Below, in pieces: positions 8,871-19,555 of a DNA stretch of 64,000 nucleotides. Source of the DNA: Burkholderiales bacterium (GTDB lineage: Bacteria > Pseudomonadota > Gammaproteobacteria > Burkholderiales > JAEUOS01); the NCBI GenBank assembly GCA_016790695.1, contig JAEUOS010000132.1, forward strand, positions 1 to 64,000, in the 5' to 3' direction. Each line of letters begins with the position of its first letter. Position 1 is the stretch's first letter. A model generated the notes under the pieces. That model worked only from the letters and a program-made list of their open reading frames with translations, did no database searches and was not told the DNA's origin. A program made the position numbers and the translations under genes.

Positions 8871-8872
8871 CC

Positions 8873-9535
8873 ATGCGCTCGCTCGCCAAGCTCTTCGAGA
8901 ACAACCGCGCCTGGGTCGAGTCGGTGACCCGCGCGGACCCCGCCTTCTTCGAGCGCCTCAAGCACCAGCAGCACCCGGAGTACCTGTGGATCGGCTGCTC
9001 CGATTCGCGGGTGCCGGCCAACCAGATCATCGGGCTCCTGCCCGGCGAGGTGTTCGTCCACCGCAACATCGCCAACGTGGTCGTGCACACCGACCTCAAC
9101 TGCCTGTCGGTGATCCAGTTCGCGGTCGACTGGCTCGCGATCCGCCACATCATCGTCTGCGGCCACTACGGCTGCTCGGGCGTGCATGCGGCGCTGACGC
9201 GGCGCAAGGTCGGCCTGGCCGACAACTGGCTGCGCCACGTCCAGGACGTCGGCGAGAAGCACGGCGCCTACCTCGGCACGCTGGCCGGCGAGGCGCGCCG
9301 CCACGACGCGCTGTGCGAGCTCAACGTCGTCGAGCAGGTGCGCAACGTCTGCCACACCACCAGCGTCGCCGACGCCTGGGCGCGCGGCCAGCCGCTGTCG
9401 GTGCACGGCTGGGTCTACGGCGTGCACGACGGCCTGCTGCGCGACCTCGCGGTCACGGTCGCCGGCGCCGACGAGGTCGAGCCCGCGCTCGCCGCCGCCG
9501 CCGCGGCGCTGCGCGCGCGCGGGGCGACGCCGTGA
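8873..9535 (+). CDS. can: Beta-class carbonic anhydrase
   Basis: Zinc enzyme interconverting CO2 and bicarbonate, 220 aa. Metal and catalytic residues are visible at the same numbers as in E. coli Can: Cys42, Asp44 and Arg46 (GCSDSRVPANQIIGL), then His98 and Cys101 (CGHYGCSG). The ATG at 8873 follows the LysE stop by 2 bp. The stop overlaps the next gene in GTGA. Supplying bicarbonate to biotin carboxylases such as methylcrotonyl-CoA carboxylase would explain its place in a leucine-type operon, but that carboxylase is not in the window. Confidence 0.95.
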   Translation: MRSLAKLFENNRAWVESVTRADPAFFERLKHQQHPEYLWIGCSDSRVPANQIIGLLPGEVFVHRNIANVVVHTDLNCLSVIQFAVDWLAIRHIIVCGHYGCSGVHAALTRRKVGLADNWLRHVQDVGEKHGAYLGTLAGEARRHDALCELNVVEQVRNVCHTTSVADAWARGQPLSVHGWVYGVHDGLLRDLAVTVAGADEVEPALAAAAAALRARGATP

Positions 9536-9936
9536 TCACCGTCGGCGAGACCGCCGAGAAGGTGCGCACCATCACCGCGGAGGACATCCGCGCCTTCGCC
9601 GCCATGAGCGAGGACTTCAATCCGCTGCATCACGACGATGCCGCGGCCGCGGCGTCGCGCTTCGGCGGCCTGATCGCGTCCGGCCCGCACTACGTGTCCC
9701 TGCTCCTGGGGCTCCTGGCCACGCACTTCTCGCGCCACGGGCCGCAGGTGGGGGTCGAATGCGCGGTCGCGTTCCGCAAGCCCGTGCGCCCCGGGGATAC
9801 AATCACGTTTCGCTGGGTGGTCCGCGACATCGCGCCGAAATCGACGGGAGACCTGGTCACCCTCGACGGCCTGATCACCAACCAGGCGGGCGAGACCGTC
9901 CTCACCGCCGTCGGCAAGATCCTTGCCCTCAAGTAG
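9532..9936 (+). CDS. MaoC-like (R)-specific enoyl-CoA hydratase
   Basis: Single hotdog-domain hydratase, 134 aa. The hydratase-2 motif is seen as SEDFNPLHHDDAAAAASRFGG, whose Asp and His are the catalytic pair, followed by GLIASGPHYVSLLLGLL. The GTG start at 9532 overlaps the carbonic anhydrase stop (GTGA), so the two are translationally coupled. Enzymes of this kind (PhaJ) can feed (R)-3-hydroxyacyl-CoA to PHA synthase. phaC is in the divergent unit under the same operator, so such a link is reasonable but inferred. Confidence 0.88.
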   Translation: MITVGETAEKVRTITAEDIRAFAAMSEDFNPLHHDDAAAAASRFGGLIASGPHYVSLLLGLLATHFSRHGPQVGVECAVAFRKPVRPGDTITFRWVVRDIAPKSTGDLVTLDGLITNQAGETVLTAVGKILALK

Positions 9937-9970
9937 CACTCATAGCACTCATTGCATGAAGGAGAACCCC

Positions 9971-11167
<1,197 letters not shown>

Positions 11168-11170
11168 CCG

Positions 11171-12304
11171 ATGCTGCTGTCGGCCGAGCACGAGCAGGTC
11201 CGCGACGCGGTCCGCGCCTTCGTCGCCGCCGAGGTGGCGCCGCACGCGGCGGCCTGGGACCGCGACGCGGCCTTTCCGCGCGCCGCGCTGCAGGGGCTGG
11301 CCGCGCTCGGCCTGTTCGGCGTGTTCGTGCCGGAATCCCTGGGCGGCGCCGGGCTCGACTACACCGCGCTGGCCGTGGTGATGGAGGAGGTGGCAGCCGG
11401 CGACGGCGCCACCTCGACGATCCTGTCGGTCAACAACTGCCCGGTGTGCAACATCCTGCTCAACCACGGCAGCCCGGCGCAGCAGCAGCGCTGGCTCGTG
11501 CCGCTCGCGAAGGGCGCGATGCTCGGCGCCTTCGCGCTCACCGAGCCGCACGCGGGTTCCGACGCGTCGGCCCTCAGGACCACGGCGCGGCGCGACGGCG
11601 ACGCCTACGTGATCGACGGCGCCAAGCAGTTCATCACCTCGGGCCGGCATGCGGACGTGACCATCGTCTTCGCGGTCACCGACAAGGCCGCCGGCAAGCG
11701 CGGCATCAGCGCCTTCCTGGTGCCGACGAGCACGCCGGGCTACCAGGTCACGCGCCTGGAGGCGAAGCTCGGCCAGCGCGCCTCCGACACCGCGGCGCTC
11801 GGGTTCGAGAACTGCCGCGTGCCCGCCGAGAACATGATCGGCGCGCCCGGCGAGGGTTACCGCATCGCCCTGTCCTCCCTCGAGGGCGGGCGCGTCGGCA
11901 TCGGCGCGCAGGCGGTGGGCATGGCGCGCGCGGCGTTCGAGGCCGCGCTCAGGTACGCCAACGAGCGCACCGCGTTCGGCCAGACCCTCATCAGTCACCA
12001 GGCGGTGCAGTTCCGCCTGGCCGACATGGCGACGCAGATCGCGGCGGCGCGCCAGATGGTGCTGCATGCCGCCGCGCTCAAGGACGCCGGGCGGCCCTGC
12101 CTCACCGAAGCCTCGATGGCCAAGCTGTTCGCCTCCGAAATGGCGGAGAAGGTCTGCTCGGACGCGATCCAGATCCACGGCGGCTACGGCTATGTCGGCG
12201 ACTTCCCGGTCGAGCGCATCTACCGCGACGTGCGCGTGACGCAGATCTACGAGGGCGCCTCGGACATCCAGCGCATGCTGATCGCCAGGTCGCTCGCGGC
12301 CTGA
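11171..12304 (+). CDS. Short-chain acyl-CoA dehydrogenase
   Basis: FAD-dependent acyl-CoA dehydrogenase, 377 aa, last gene of the liu-like operon. Signature 1 is [18 protein letters not shown]. Signature 2 is [40 protein letters not shown], with the catalytic base Glu361 in the canonical short/medium-chain position (YEGASDIQ). This contrasts with the isovaleryl-type enzyme upstream. The butyryl/isobutyryl/2-methylbutyryl range is likely, but the exact substrate is unknown. It converges on an acyl-CoA ligase 12 bp away. Confidence 0.92.
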   Translation: MLLSAEHEQVRDAVRAFVAAEVAPHAAAWDRDAAFPRAALQGLAALGLFGVFVPESLGGAGLDYTALAVVMEEVAAGDGATSTILSVNNCPVCNILLNHGSPAQQQRWLVPLAKGAMLGAFALTEPHAGSDASALRTTARRDGDAYVIDGAKQFITSGRHADVTIVFAVTDKAAGKRGISAFLVPTSTPGYQVTRLEAKLGQRASDTAALGFENCRVPAENMIGAPGEGYRIALSSLEGGRVGIGAQAVGMARAAFEAALRYANERTAFGQTLISHQAVQFRLADMATQIAAARQMVLHAAALKDAGRPCLTEASMAKLFASEMAEKVCSDAIQIHGGYGYVGDFPVERIYRDVRVTQIYEGASDIQRMLIARSLAA

Positions 12305-12316
12305 CGGGCCGCCGTC

Positions 12317-13969
12317 CTAGCGCCAGACGCCGTCGACCCGGTCCCAGCTGTCCGCGCGCAGGTCGGGCTTTTCCTGCTGCAGCACCGGCTTCCTGATCTT
12401 GTTCGACGGCGTGCGCGGGAACTCGCTGCGGTACTCGATGTAGCGCGGCACCTTGAACGGCGCGAGCTGCGCCTGCGCGTGCGCGATGATCGCCTGCGGC
12501 GGCACGTCGTCGCGGGTCAGGCCCGGCTGCAGGATCACGTAGGCCTTGACCTCCTCCTTGCGGATCTCGTCGGGCACGCCGAGCACCGCCGCCTCGACGA
12601 TCTGCGGCATGTCCTTCAGCACCGCCTCGACCTCGCGCGCGGCGATGTTCTCGGAGCTGCGGCGGATCATCTCCTTGACCCGCCCGACGATGAAGAAGTA
12701 GCCGCGCGCGTCCTGGCGGAACAGGTCGCCGGTGCGGAACCAGTCGCCATGGAACGCCTCGCGCGTGGCCTCGGGCTTGTTGAAGTAGCCCTGCAGGATG
12801 CCGCTGCCGCGCACGATCAGTTCGCCGATCTCGCCGCGCGGCACCTCGCGGCCCTCGGCGTCGACCACCTTGCACTCGCGGAACGGCCCGGCGATGCCGC
12901 ACGAGCCCGAGCCGGTCATGTCCTCGACCTCGAGCGGCATGAAGGTGGCCGAGCCCAGCTCGGTCATGCCGAAGGCCTCGCGCGCGTTGACGTTGAAGCG
13001 CTTCTCGACCGCCGCGTGGATCTCCTTGCGCAGGCCGTAGACGTTGACGCGGCGGATCTCGTTGTCGCCGTCGGTGGCGGCGGGCGGATGCTTGAACATC
13101 ACCTCCGCCGGCATCAGCGAGAACTGGATCTTCCAGGTGGCGAGCCATTCGGTGTAGCGCGTGGTGCTCTGCCGGGCCGCGATGAACGCGGTGGCGCGCT
13201 GGTGGAAGGTCATCAGCAGCAGCCACTGCGGGTCCATGTAGTAGAACGGCGTCGAGATCAGGATGCGCTCGTAGCGCAGCCCGTCGCGGAACGCGTTGAT
13301 CCTGCTCTGCGTGATCCAGTAGCGCTGCGCCTGCAGCACGCCCTTGGGAAAGCCGGTGGTGCCGGAGGTGTACTGGATGTTGAGCAGGTCGTCGAGGCCG
13401 ACCGGCTGCGGCGCGACGAAGTCCGGATCGCCGCCGTCGACGAGCGAGCGCCAGTCGCGCATGCCGGGCCGCGGCCGGCCGACGACGACGACGCGGTCGT
13501 CGGTGAGCGTCGCCGGCCGCGCGCGCATGCCGTCGGCGACCGGCAGGAACTCCTCGGCGATGACGAGGAACTCCGCGCGGCCGTCGCCGACGATGTAGTC
13601 GAGCTCGCGCGGGGTGTAGGACACGTTGACCGGCACCATCACCGCGCCCAGCCTGCCGATCGCGAGCCAGGTCAGCGGAAACTGCGGCACGTTGGGCACC
13701 ATCACCGCGACGTGCGTGCCCTTGGCCACGCCGATCCGCGCCAGGCCCGCGGCGAGGCGGTTGACCAGCGCGCGCACCTCGCGGTAGGTGGCGGTCTCGC
13801 CGCTGTCGATGAAGCGCCAGGCGAGGCGGTCGGGCACCTCCGCCGCGGCCTCGTCGAGCAGCGCCGCGGTCGACGCCGGCAGCGGCTCGGCCTCGAGCTG
13901 GCGGCAGCGCTCGAGCGGGTCGGCGCTGTAGCGCGGCAGGCGCCAGGACGGCTGGATCGGCTTCTGCAT
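12317..13969 (-). CDS. AMP-forming acyl-CoA ligase/synthetase
   Basis: ANL-superfamily adenylate-forming ligase, 550 aa, making an acyl-CoA from a free acid, ATP and CoA. Visible motifs are the P-loop QYTSGTTGFPKGVL (about 196-209), the YGLRKEIHAAVEKRFNVNAREAFGMTELG region, the hinge DWFRTGDLFRQDARGYFFIVGRVKEMIRRSSENI, and the C-terminal Lys segment PSNKIRKPVLQ. It is the last gene of the nine-gene leftward operon, its ATG directly following the stop of the amidohydrolase-like gene. By position it would activate the final acid product of the pathway. The substrate is not predictable. Confidence 0.9.
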   Translation of the reverse strand: MQKPIQPSWRLPRYSADPLERCRQLEAEPLPASTAALLDEAAAEVPDRLAWRFIDSGETATYREVRALVNRLAAGLARIGVAKGTHVAVMVPNVPQFPLTWLAIGRLGAVMVPVNVSYTPRELDYIVGDGRAEFLVIAEEFLPVADGMRARPATLTDDRVVVVGRPRPGMRDWRSLVDGGDPDFVAPQPVGLDDLLNIQYTSGTTGFPKGVLQAQRYWITQSRINAFRDGLRYERILISTPFYYMDPQWLLLMTFHQRATAFIAARQSTTRYTEWLATWKIQFSLMPAEVMFKHPPAATDGDNEIRRVNVYGLRKEIHAAVEKRFNVNAREAFGMTELGSATFMPLEVEDMTGSGSCGIAGPFRECKVVDAEGREVPRGEIGELIVRGSGILQGYFNKPEATREAFHGDWFRTGDLFRQDARGYFFIVGRVKEMIRRSSENIAAREVEAVLKDMPQIVEAAVLGVPDEIRKEEVKAYVILQPGLTRDDVPPQAIIAHAQAQLAPFKVPRYIEYRSEFPRTPSNKIRKPVLQQEKPDLRADSWDRVDGVWR

Positions 13970-14830
13970 TCAGGCCAGCCCCAGGAAGCGCGCCGCGTTG
14001 CCGTACAGCCACTTGCGCTTGACCGCATCCGGCAGCGGCAGCGCCTCGAACTCGGCGTAGGCCTGCTCGACCGGCTGCATCGGGTAGGCGGTGCCGGTGA
14101 GGATCTTGTCCTGCAGGACCTTGGCGCCGTACGCGAGCAGCGGCCGGTAGCCGGAGTCCTCGAGCGCGAGCAGCTTCGGGCGCACCGCGACGATGCCGAT
14201 GTGGACGTTGGGGTGGCGCCAGGCGACGCCGATCAGCTCCTCGATCCACGGCCAGCCCGGCGGCGACGCGCACACGCGCAGCTCGGGGAAGTGCTGCATC
14301 ACCTCGTCGAGGTAGGCCGGGCGGCCGTAGTCCATCTGCGAGGCGGTGGAGAAATTGATGCCGCAGTGGATGTTGACCGGGATGTCGAGCTCCACGCACT
14401 TGGCGTACAGCGGGTACATGCGCTTGTCGTTGATCGCCAGCTTGAGCTCGAAGCACTGCAGGTTGAGCCCGCGCAGGCCGAGCTCGCGCACCGCCGTCTC
14501 CAGCTCGCGCACCGCCGCCATCCCCTTGTGCGGGTCGACCCCGGCGAAGCCGATGAAGCGCGGGCCGTGCTTCCGGCAGAACGCGGCGGCGTCCTCGTTC
14601 CTCACCTTGAGGCCGAAGGTGGTCTCGTTGTCGCGCGCCTTCACCACCACGTGGCGCGCGCCGACCGCGTCGTAGGACGCGAGGTACTTCGCCAGCGCGA
14701 CCCGCTCGCTCGCGGGCTTCTCCACCCGCGCCTCGCTCTTCGCGTAGACCCGCCGGTAGTTCGCCAGGTGCGCGGTCTGCGGCGGGTTGAAGCCGCGCGT
14801 CGGCGGCTTGCTGCCGTAGTCGATGATCAT
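13970..14830 (-). CDS. Amidohydrolase-2 (TIM-barrel) family protein lacking the N-terminal HxH
   Basis: TIM-barrel protein of 286 aa from the family containing ACMSD and lactone hydrolases. Recognisable parts are FIGFAGVDPHKG, DIPVNIHCGINFS with a candidate metal His, HFPELRVCASPPGWPWIEELIGVAWRHPNVHIG, and the C-terminal RKWLYGNAARFLGL. The usual first-strand metal motif HxH is replaced by MIIDYGSKPPTRGF, so its metal site must differ or be absent. ATG 14830 overlaps the HyuB stop (ATGA), and it is followed directly by the CoA ligase. It probably acts on the product of the HyuAB step, as a hydrolase or decarboxylase; this is inference. Confidence 0.8.
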   Translation of the reverse strand: MIIDYGSKPPTRGFNPPQTAHLANYRRVYAKSEARVEKPASERVALAKYLASYDAVGARHVVVKARDNETTFGLKVRNEDAAAFCRKHGPRFIGFAGVDPHKGMAAVRELETAVRELGLRGLNLQCFELKLAINDKRMYPLYAKCVELDIPVNIHCGINFSTASQMDYGRPAYLDEVMQHFPELRVCASPPGWPWIEELIGVAWRHPNVHIGIVAVRPKLLALEDSGYRPLLAYGAKVLQDKILTGTAYPMQPVEQAYAEFEALPLPDAVKRKWLYGNAARFLGLA

Positions 14831-16521
14831 GGCCGGGCTCCCGCGTCCGTTCCGGGCGCCTGCCCGTAGACGCCGCGCGCCGCCTGTTCGTCGATCACGC
14901 CCTGCTCGAGGTCGCTGCGCACCCGCGCGGGGTCGCGCGCGCGCGGGTCGCCGAAGCCGGCGCCGCCCGAGGTCGAGACCACGACCAGGTCGCCCTTCTG
15001 CAGGCGCGCGCCGCGCTTGAGGTCGATGTCCACGCGCGCGCCGCCGCGCCACACCTCGGCGCGCGACAGCGCGCCCGCGGTGCCGCCGGCGAGGCCTTCC
15101 GGCGCGATCTCGAAGCGGTCGCCGTAGAGCGAGAAGTCGACGCCGTCCTCGAGGATCTCGTAGGTGCGGCGCATGCCGAGCCCGCCGCGCTGCCGGCCGT
15201 GGCCGCAGGAATCCGGGTTGAGCGCGTAGCCGGCGATGCGGAAATAGTCGAAGTTCATGTCCAGCGCCTCGATCGGCGAATTGGTGGTGTTCGACAGCGG
15301 CGCGGCGATGCCGTCGGCGCCGTCCCCCGACGCCGAGGCGCCGAAGCCGCCGCCGTAGGTCTCGAGGCAGACCCGGTAGCGCCCGTTGGCGAGCCGCGCC
15401 AGGCAGGTGATGAGCGCGTTGTCGAAGCCCGAGGCGATCACCCGCGCCGGCATCGGCGCGACCTTGGCCAGCGCCTTCATCACCGCGTCGTAGGCGCGGT
15501 AGCACGGCAGCATGCGCGCGCGCACCGGCGCCGGCGGCCGCGGGTTGAGGATCGAGCCGTACGGGACCTTGAGGCGCACCGGCCGGAAGCTGCCCTCGTT
15601 GAACGGCACGTCCCCGCCGATGAGCACGCCCTTGATGCAGCTCATCACCGCCGACTCGGTCGAGGCGAGCGGCGAGTTGATGTTGCGGGCGACCTGCGCG
15701 CAGGTGCCGGCGAAGTCGATCTCCATCTCGTCGCCCGCGACCGTCACCCGCGCCCGCACCCACAGCGGCGCGCCGCTGCCCTCGATGTCGTCGCCGGCAT
15801 CCTCGCCGGTGTAGACGCCGTCGGGCAGGGCGCGGATCGCGGCGCGCAGCTGCCGCTCGGCGTAGGCGATCAGCTCGGCCATGGTCGCCTTGACCGCCGC
15901 CACGCCGTACTTGGCGCACAGCGCGCGCACGCGCTCGATGCCGATCGCCTTGGCGGCGAACTGCGCGTTGAAGTCGCCCAGGGTCTGGTCCGGCACGCGG
16001 ATGTTGGCCGCGAGCAGGCGCTCGAAGGTGCCACCGTTCCAGTCGCGCGCGAGCGAGAACTTCAGCGGCGGCAGCAGCAGGCCTTCCTGGTAGACGTCGC
16101 TCGCGAGCGCGTTCAGTCCGGCGCTGCCGCCGCCGAGGTCGAGGTGGTGCGCGGTCGACCCCGCGAAGGCGATGAGCTCGCCGTCGATGAACACCGGGCG
16201 GAAGATGAACACGTCCTGCAGGTGCTGGCCGCCGTGGAACGGATGGTTGTTGACGAGGAAGTCGTCCTCGCCCAGCGTGTGCGCGGGGTACTGCGCGAGG
16301 CAGGCGCGCAGCGTCGTGTTCATCGAGCCCAGCTGCATCGGCACCATCTCGGACTGCGCGACGATGTTGCCGGCCGGGTCGAGGATCGCGCAGGACGCGT
16401 CGCGCGCCTCGCGCACGATGTTCGAGTAGGCCGAGCGGACCAGCTTGGTGCCCATCTCGCGCGACGCGGCCAGGAGCGCCTGGCTGATGACGGCGTAGTC
16501 CACCGGGTCGAGGGTGCTCAT
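14827..16521 (-). CDS. hyuB: Hydantoinase B/oxoprolinase family subunit (pair 1)
   Basis: Beta-type subunit of an ATP-dependent HyuA-HyuB enzyme (hydantoinase, 5-oxoprolinase, caprolactamase, or acetone-carboxylase alpha-like); 564 aa, normal length. Family blocks: REARDASCAILDPAGNIVAQSEMVPMQLGSM, DDFLVNNHPFHGGQHLQDVFIFRPVF, and GFGASASGDGADGIAAPLSNTTNSPIEALD. ATG 16521 overlaps the hyuA stop (ATGA) and its own stop overlaps the next ATG. It is more similar in layout to lactam/hydantoin-cleaving members than to acetone carboxylase because no gamma subunit is present. The substrate is unknown. Confidence 0.88.
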   Translation of the reverse strand: MSTLDPVDYAVISQALLAASREMGTKLVRSAYSNIVREARDASCAILDPAGNIVAQSEMVPMQLGSMNTTLRACLAQYPAHTLGEDDFLVNNHPFHGGQHLQDVFIFRPVFIDGELIAFAGSTAHHLDLGGGSAGLNALASDVYQEGLLLPPLKFSLARDWNGGTFERLLAANIRVPDQTLGDFNAQFAAKAIGIERVRALCAKYGVAAVKATMAELIAYAERQLRAAIRALPDGVYTGEDAGDDIEGSGAPLWVRARVTVAGDEMEIDFAGTCAQVARNINSPLASTESAVMSCIKGVLIGGDVPFNEGSFRPVRLKVPYGSILNPRPPAPVRARMLPCYRAYDAVMKALAKVAPMPARVIASGFDNALITCLARLANGRYRVCLETYGGGFGASASGDGADGIAAPLSNTTNSPIEALDMNFDYFRIAGYALNPDSCGHGRQRGGLGMRRTYEILEDGVDFSLYGDRFEIAPEGLAGGTAGALSRAEVWRGGARVDIDLKRGARLQKGDLVVVSTSGGAGFGDPRARDPARVRSDLEQGVIDEQAARGVYGQAPGTDAGARP

Positions 16522-18551
16522 GATGCGTCTCCCGTGCGCCGCACGACGAGGTTGCCGGCCGCGTCGCTGGCCGCGCGCCAGCCGGGCGGCACGTAGATGG
16601 TGGCGGTCTCGTCCTCGACCAGCAGCGGCCCGGCGAGGCCGCCGGCGGCCTCGACCTGCGGCCGCGTGGCGACCGCGCAGTCGCGCCCGGCGCGGTTCTC
16701 GTGGATGCGCACGCGCCGCTGCGCGTGCGCGGCCGCGGCGGGCGGCTTCGGCGGCAGGATCGATTCCTCGGGCGCGGTCGCGCCGGCGCGAAAGCCCACG
16801 ACCTCGATGCTCTTGCCGGCCAGGCCGGCGCCGCCGCCGGCCATGTAGACCAGGCGGTGCGCGTGGTCGAAGCGTTCGCGCAGACCCGCCTCGGTGAGCC
16901 CGTCCAGGTCGCCGGTCGACAGCGGCACGTCGACCTCGAAGGCCTGGCCGACGAAGCGCATCTGCAGCGTGTGCTGGTAGTCGAGCGCGCCGCGCATGCC
17001 CAGCGCGGCAAAGCGCGCCGCGAGCCGGTCGCGCAGCGCGCCCATGGCGTCGCGCACCGCATCGGGCGCCGCCGCGTCGACCAGGGTGCGCCGGGTCATC
17101 GTCTCGTACATGGTGAAGTCGGCGGCGAGCAGGCCGAACGCCGAGAGCACGCCGGCGTTCTGCGGCACGACGATGGTGCCGATGCCGAGGTCCTCGGCGA
17201 TGCGGCCGGCGTGCAGCGGTCCGGCGCCGCCGAAGGGCACCAGCACGTAGTCGCGCGGGTCGCGCCCGAGCTCGGTCGAGATCAGCTGGATCGCGCGCAC
17301 CACGTTGGCGTCGGCGAGCCGGATCGCGCTGTCGGCGATCGCCTCGAGCGACATGCCGAACTCGCGCGCGAGCGGCGCGTAGGCGCGCCGCGCGGCCTCG
17401 ACGTCCAGGCGCATGCGCCCGCCGAGGAACGACTCGGGCTGGATGGTGCCGCGGATCACGTGCGCGTCGGTGATCGTGGGCGCCGTGCCGCCGCGCCCGT
17501 AGCACGCGGGGCCGGGCTCGGCGCCGGCCGAGCGCGGGCCGACGCGCAGCATGCCGCCGGGGTCGCGCCAGACGATGCTGCCGCCGCCGGCGCCCACCGA
17601 GGCGATGTCGACCACCGGGGTGCGGATCGGCAATCCGTCGACCGCGGTCTCGGGCGCGATGATCGGCGCGCCGTTGGTGACCAGGCACACGTCGGTGCTG
17701 GTGCCGCCCATGTCGAAGGTGACGAGGTTGGCGTGGCCCGACGCGCCGGCCTGGCGCACCGCGCCGGTGACGCCGGCGGCGGGCCCGGAGAACAGTGCCG
17801 AGATCGCGTTGCGCCGGATCGCCGCCGCCGGCAGGCGGCCGCCGTTGGATTGCATGATCGAGAAGCGTCCGGCGAAGCCCTCGCGCGCGAGCCGCGCCTC
17901 GAAGCGGCCGATGTAGCTGTCGATGATCGGCTGCACGTAGGCCGACAGCGCCGTGGTGGAGGCGCGCTCGTATTCGCGGAACTCGCGGCTGATGTCGGCC
18001 GAGCAGCTCACGTGCAGGTCCGGGAAGCGGCGCTTGATGATCGCCGCCACCGCGTGCTCGTGCGCCGGGTTGGCGTAGGCGTTGAGGAAGCACACCGCGA
18101 CCGCCTGGTACGGCCGTGCCGCGAGCGCGGCCACCAGGGTGGCCTCCGCGGGGCCAGGGTCGAGCGCGGTCGCGACCGCGCCGTCGGCGCGCATGCGCTC
18201 GACGATCTCGACGACGTCGCGGCGCTCGACGACCGGGACCGGCTTCGCATAGAGCAGTTCGTAGACCTTGGGCCGGTCCTGGCGCTGGATCGAGAGCAGG
18301 TCGCGGAACCCGGCGGTGGTGACGAAGGCGGTCAGCCCGCCCTTGCGCTCGAGCACCGCGTTGGTCGCCACCGTCGAGCCGTGCACCAGGTCGGTGACGC
18401 GCGCGAGCGCGATGCCGGCGGCCTCCAGCGCGGCGAACGCGCCCTGCTCGGGCGCGGCCGGCGTGCTCGGCACCTTGGCGACGCGCACCTCGGCGCCGTC
18501 GATGGCGATCAGGTCGGTGAAGGTGCCGCCTACCTCGATGCCGACGCGCAT
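16518..18551 (-). CDS. hyuA: Hydantoinase A/oxoprolinase family subunit (pair 1)
   Basis: ATP-binding subunit of a HyuAB enzyme, 677 aa. It begins with the actin-like phosphate-binding strand VGIEVGGTFTDLIAID (residues 3-18). Other blocks are VHGSTVATNAVLERKGGLTAF, SCSADISREFREYERASTTALSAYVQP, VTFDMGGTSTDVCLV with the second nucleotide-binding loop, and VGAGGGSIVW. It phosphorylates the lactam or imide oxygen so that HyuB can open the ring, as in 5-oxoprolinase. It follows a Bug receptor by 19 bp, with a GGGGGA ribosome site, and overlaps hyuB. Confidence 0.9.
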   Translation of the reverse strand: MRVGIEVGGTFTDLIAIDGAEVRVAKVPSTPAAPEQGAFAALEAAGIALARVTDLVHGSTVATNAVLERKGGLTAFVTTAGFRDLLSIQRQDRPKVYELLYAKPVPVVERRDVVEIVERMRADGAVATALDPGPAEATLVAALAARPYQAVAVCFLNAYANPAHEHAVAAIIKRRFPDLHVSCSADISREFREYERASTTALSAYVQPIIDSYIGRFEARLAREGFAGRFSIMQSNGGRLPAAAIRRNAISALFSGPAAGVTGAVRQAGASGHANLVTFDMGGTSTDVCLVTNGAPIIAPETAVDGLPIRTPVVDIASVGAGGGSIVWRDPGGMLRVGPRSAGAEPGPACYGRGGTAPTITDAHVIRGTIQPESFLGGRMRLDVEAARRAYAPLAREFGMSLEAIADSAIRLADANVVRAIQLISTELGRDPRDYVLVPFGGAGPLHAGRIAEDLGIGTIVVPQNAGVLSAFGLLAADFTMYETMTRRTLVDAAAPDAVRDAMGALRDRLAARFAALGMRGALDYQHTLQMRFVGQAFEVDVPLSTGDLDGLTEAGLRERFDHAHRLVYMAGGGAGLAGKSIEVVGFRAGATAPEESILPPKPPAAAAHAQRRVRIHENRAGRDCAVATRPQVEAAGGLAGPLLVEDETATIYVPPGWRAASDAAGNLVVRRTGDAS

Positions 18552-18570
18552 GCCGATCCCCCCGTCGCGC

Positions 18571-19542
18571 TCACTGGTCGAGCTTGATGTTGAGCGGCGC
18601 CAGGACCTGGCGCCACATCTCGGCCTCGTCGGCGATCATCCGGGCGAACTGCGCCGGGCTCATGTTGCCGACCTCCGAGCCGTCGCGCGCCATGCGCTCG
18701 GCGGCCTCCCTGGTCTGGGTGTAGCGGTTGATCTCCTCGTTGAGCTTCTGGATCACCGGCGGCGGCGTCCCCGCGGGCGTGACGATGCCGTACCACGAAT
18801 AGGCCACCATGTTGCCGAGTCCGGACTCGACGAAGGTCGGGATGTCCGGATTGGCGGCCATGCGCCGCTCCGACGTGATGGCGATCGCCTTCACGCGCTT
18901 GCCGGCGACGTTGGCGAGCGACGTGCCGACGCCGTCGAAGTGCAGGTCGGCGCGGCCGGCCATGATGTCGATGTTGGCCGGCGCGCTGCCCTTGTAGTGG
19001 ACCGCGAACAGGTCGATGCCGGCGAGGGACTTGAACAGCTCGCCGACCAGGTGCGACGAGCCGGCCACGCCCTGCGTGGCCCAGTTGACCTTGCCGGGGT
19101 TGGCCTTGGCATGGGCGATGAGTTCGCGCACGGTCGACGGGGCGAACTGGAGCGAGGCCACCAGCATGAACGGCTGGCGCGCCACCAGCGCCACCGGCGC
19201 CAGCTGCTCGGGCTTGTAGCGCAGGTCCTTCATGGTGAGCGGATTCATCGCCATCGTGGTGACGGTCACCATCATGAGCGTGTGGCCGTCGGGCGCCGAC
19301 TTGGCGACCTGCTCGGCGGCCAGCGCGGTGGCGGCGCCGGGCTTGTTCTCGACGATGAAGCCCTGGCCGAGCCGCTGCTGCAGGCCGGCGCCGACCATGC
19401 GCGCGAGGATGTCGGTGTAGCCGCCCGCCGGATACGGCACGACGATCCTGACCGGGCCCCTGGGATAGTCCTGGGCGGACGCGGTGCCGGCCGGCACGGC
19501 GGCGGCAAGCGCCGCACACAAGAGGACCTTCGATCGGCTCAT
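18571..19542 (-). CDS. Bug/TctC-family periplasmic solute receptor (copy 2)
   Basis: Secreted receptor, 323 aa, with a signal peptide ending at TASA/Q (residue 23). The binding core is VRIVVPYPAGGYTDILAR with Asp44, then NKPGAAT, PDGHTLMMV, and HYKGSAPANIDIMAGR in the second lobe. An AGGAGA ribosome site is present. It is the fifth gene of the nine-gene operon, between the old-yellow-enzyme gene and hyuA. The ligand is therefore probably the substrate, or a close relative, of the first HyuAB pair. Confidence 0.92.
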   Translation of the reverse strand: MSRSKVLLCAALAAAVPAGTASAQDYPRGPVRIVVPYPAGGYTDILARMVGAGLQQRLGQGFIVENKPGAATALAAEQVAKSAPDGHTLMMVTVTTMAMNPLTMKDLRYKPEQLAPVALVARQPFMLVASLQFAPSTVRELIAHAKANPGKVNWATQGVAGSSHLVGELFKSLAGIDLFAVHYKGSAPANIDIMAGRADLHFDGVGTSLANVAGKRVKAIAITSERRMAANPDIPTFVESGLGNMVAYSWYGIVTPAGTPPPVIQKLNEEINRYTQTREAAERMARDGSEVGNMSPAQFARMIADEAEMWRQVLAPLNIKLDQ

Positions 19543-19555
19543 GGCGTTTCTCCTG

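Noticed and set aside
8336-8872. Long open frame upstream of can read in an alternative frame
   Set aside because: It overlaps the LysE-family gene in another frame; long antisense and shifted frames are expected at this G+C content.
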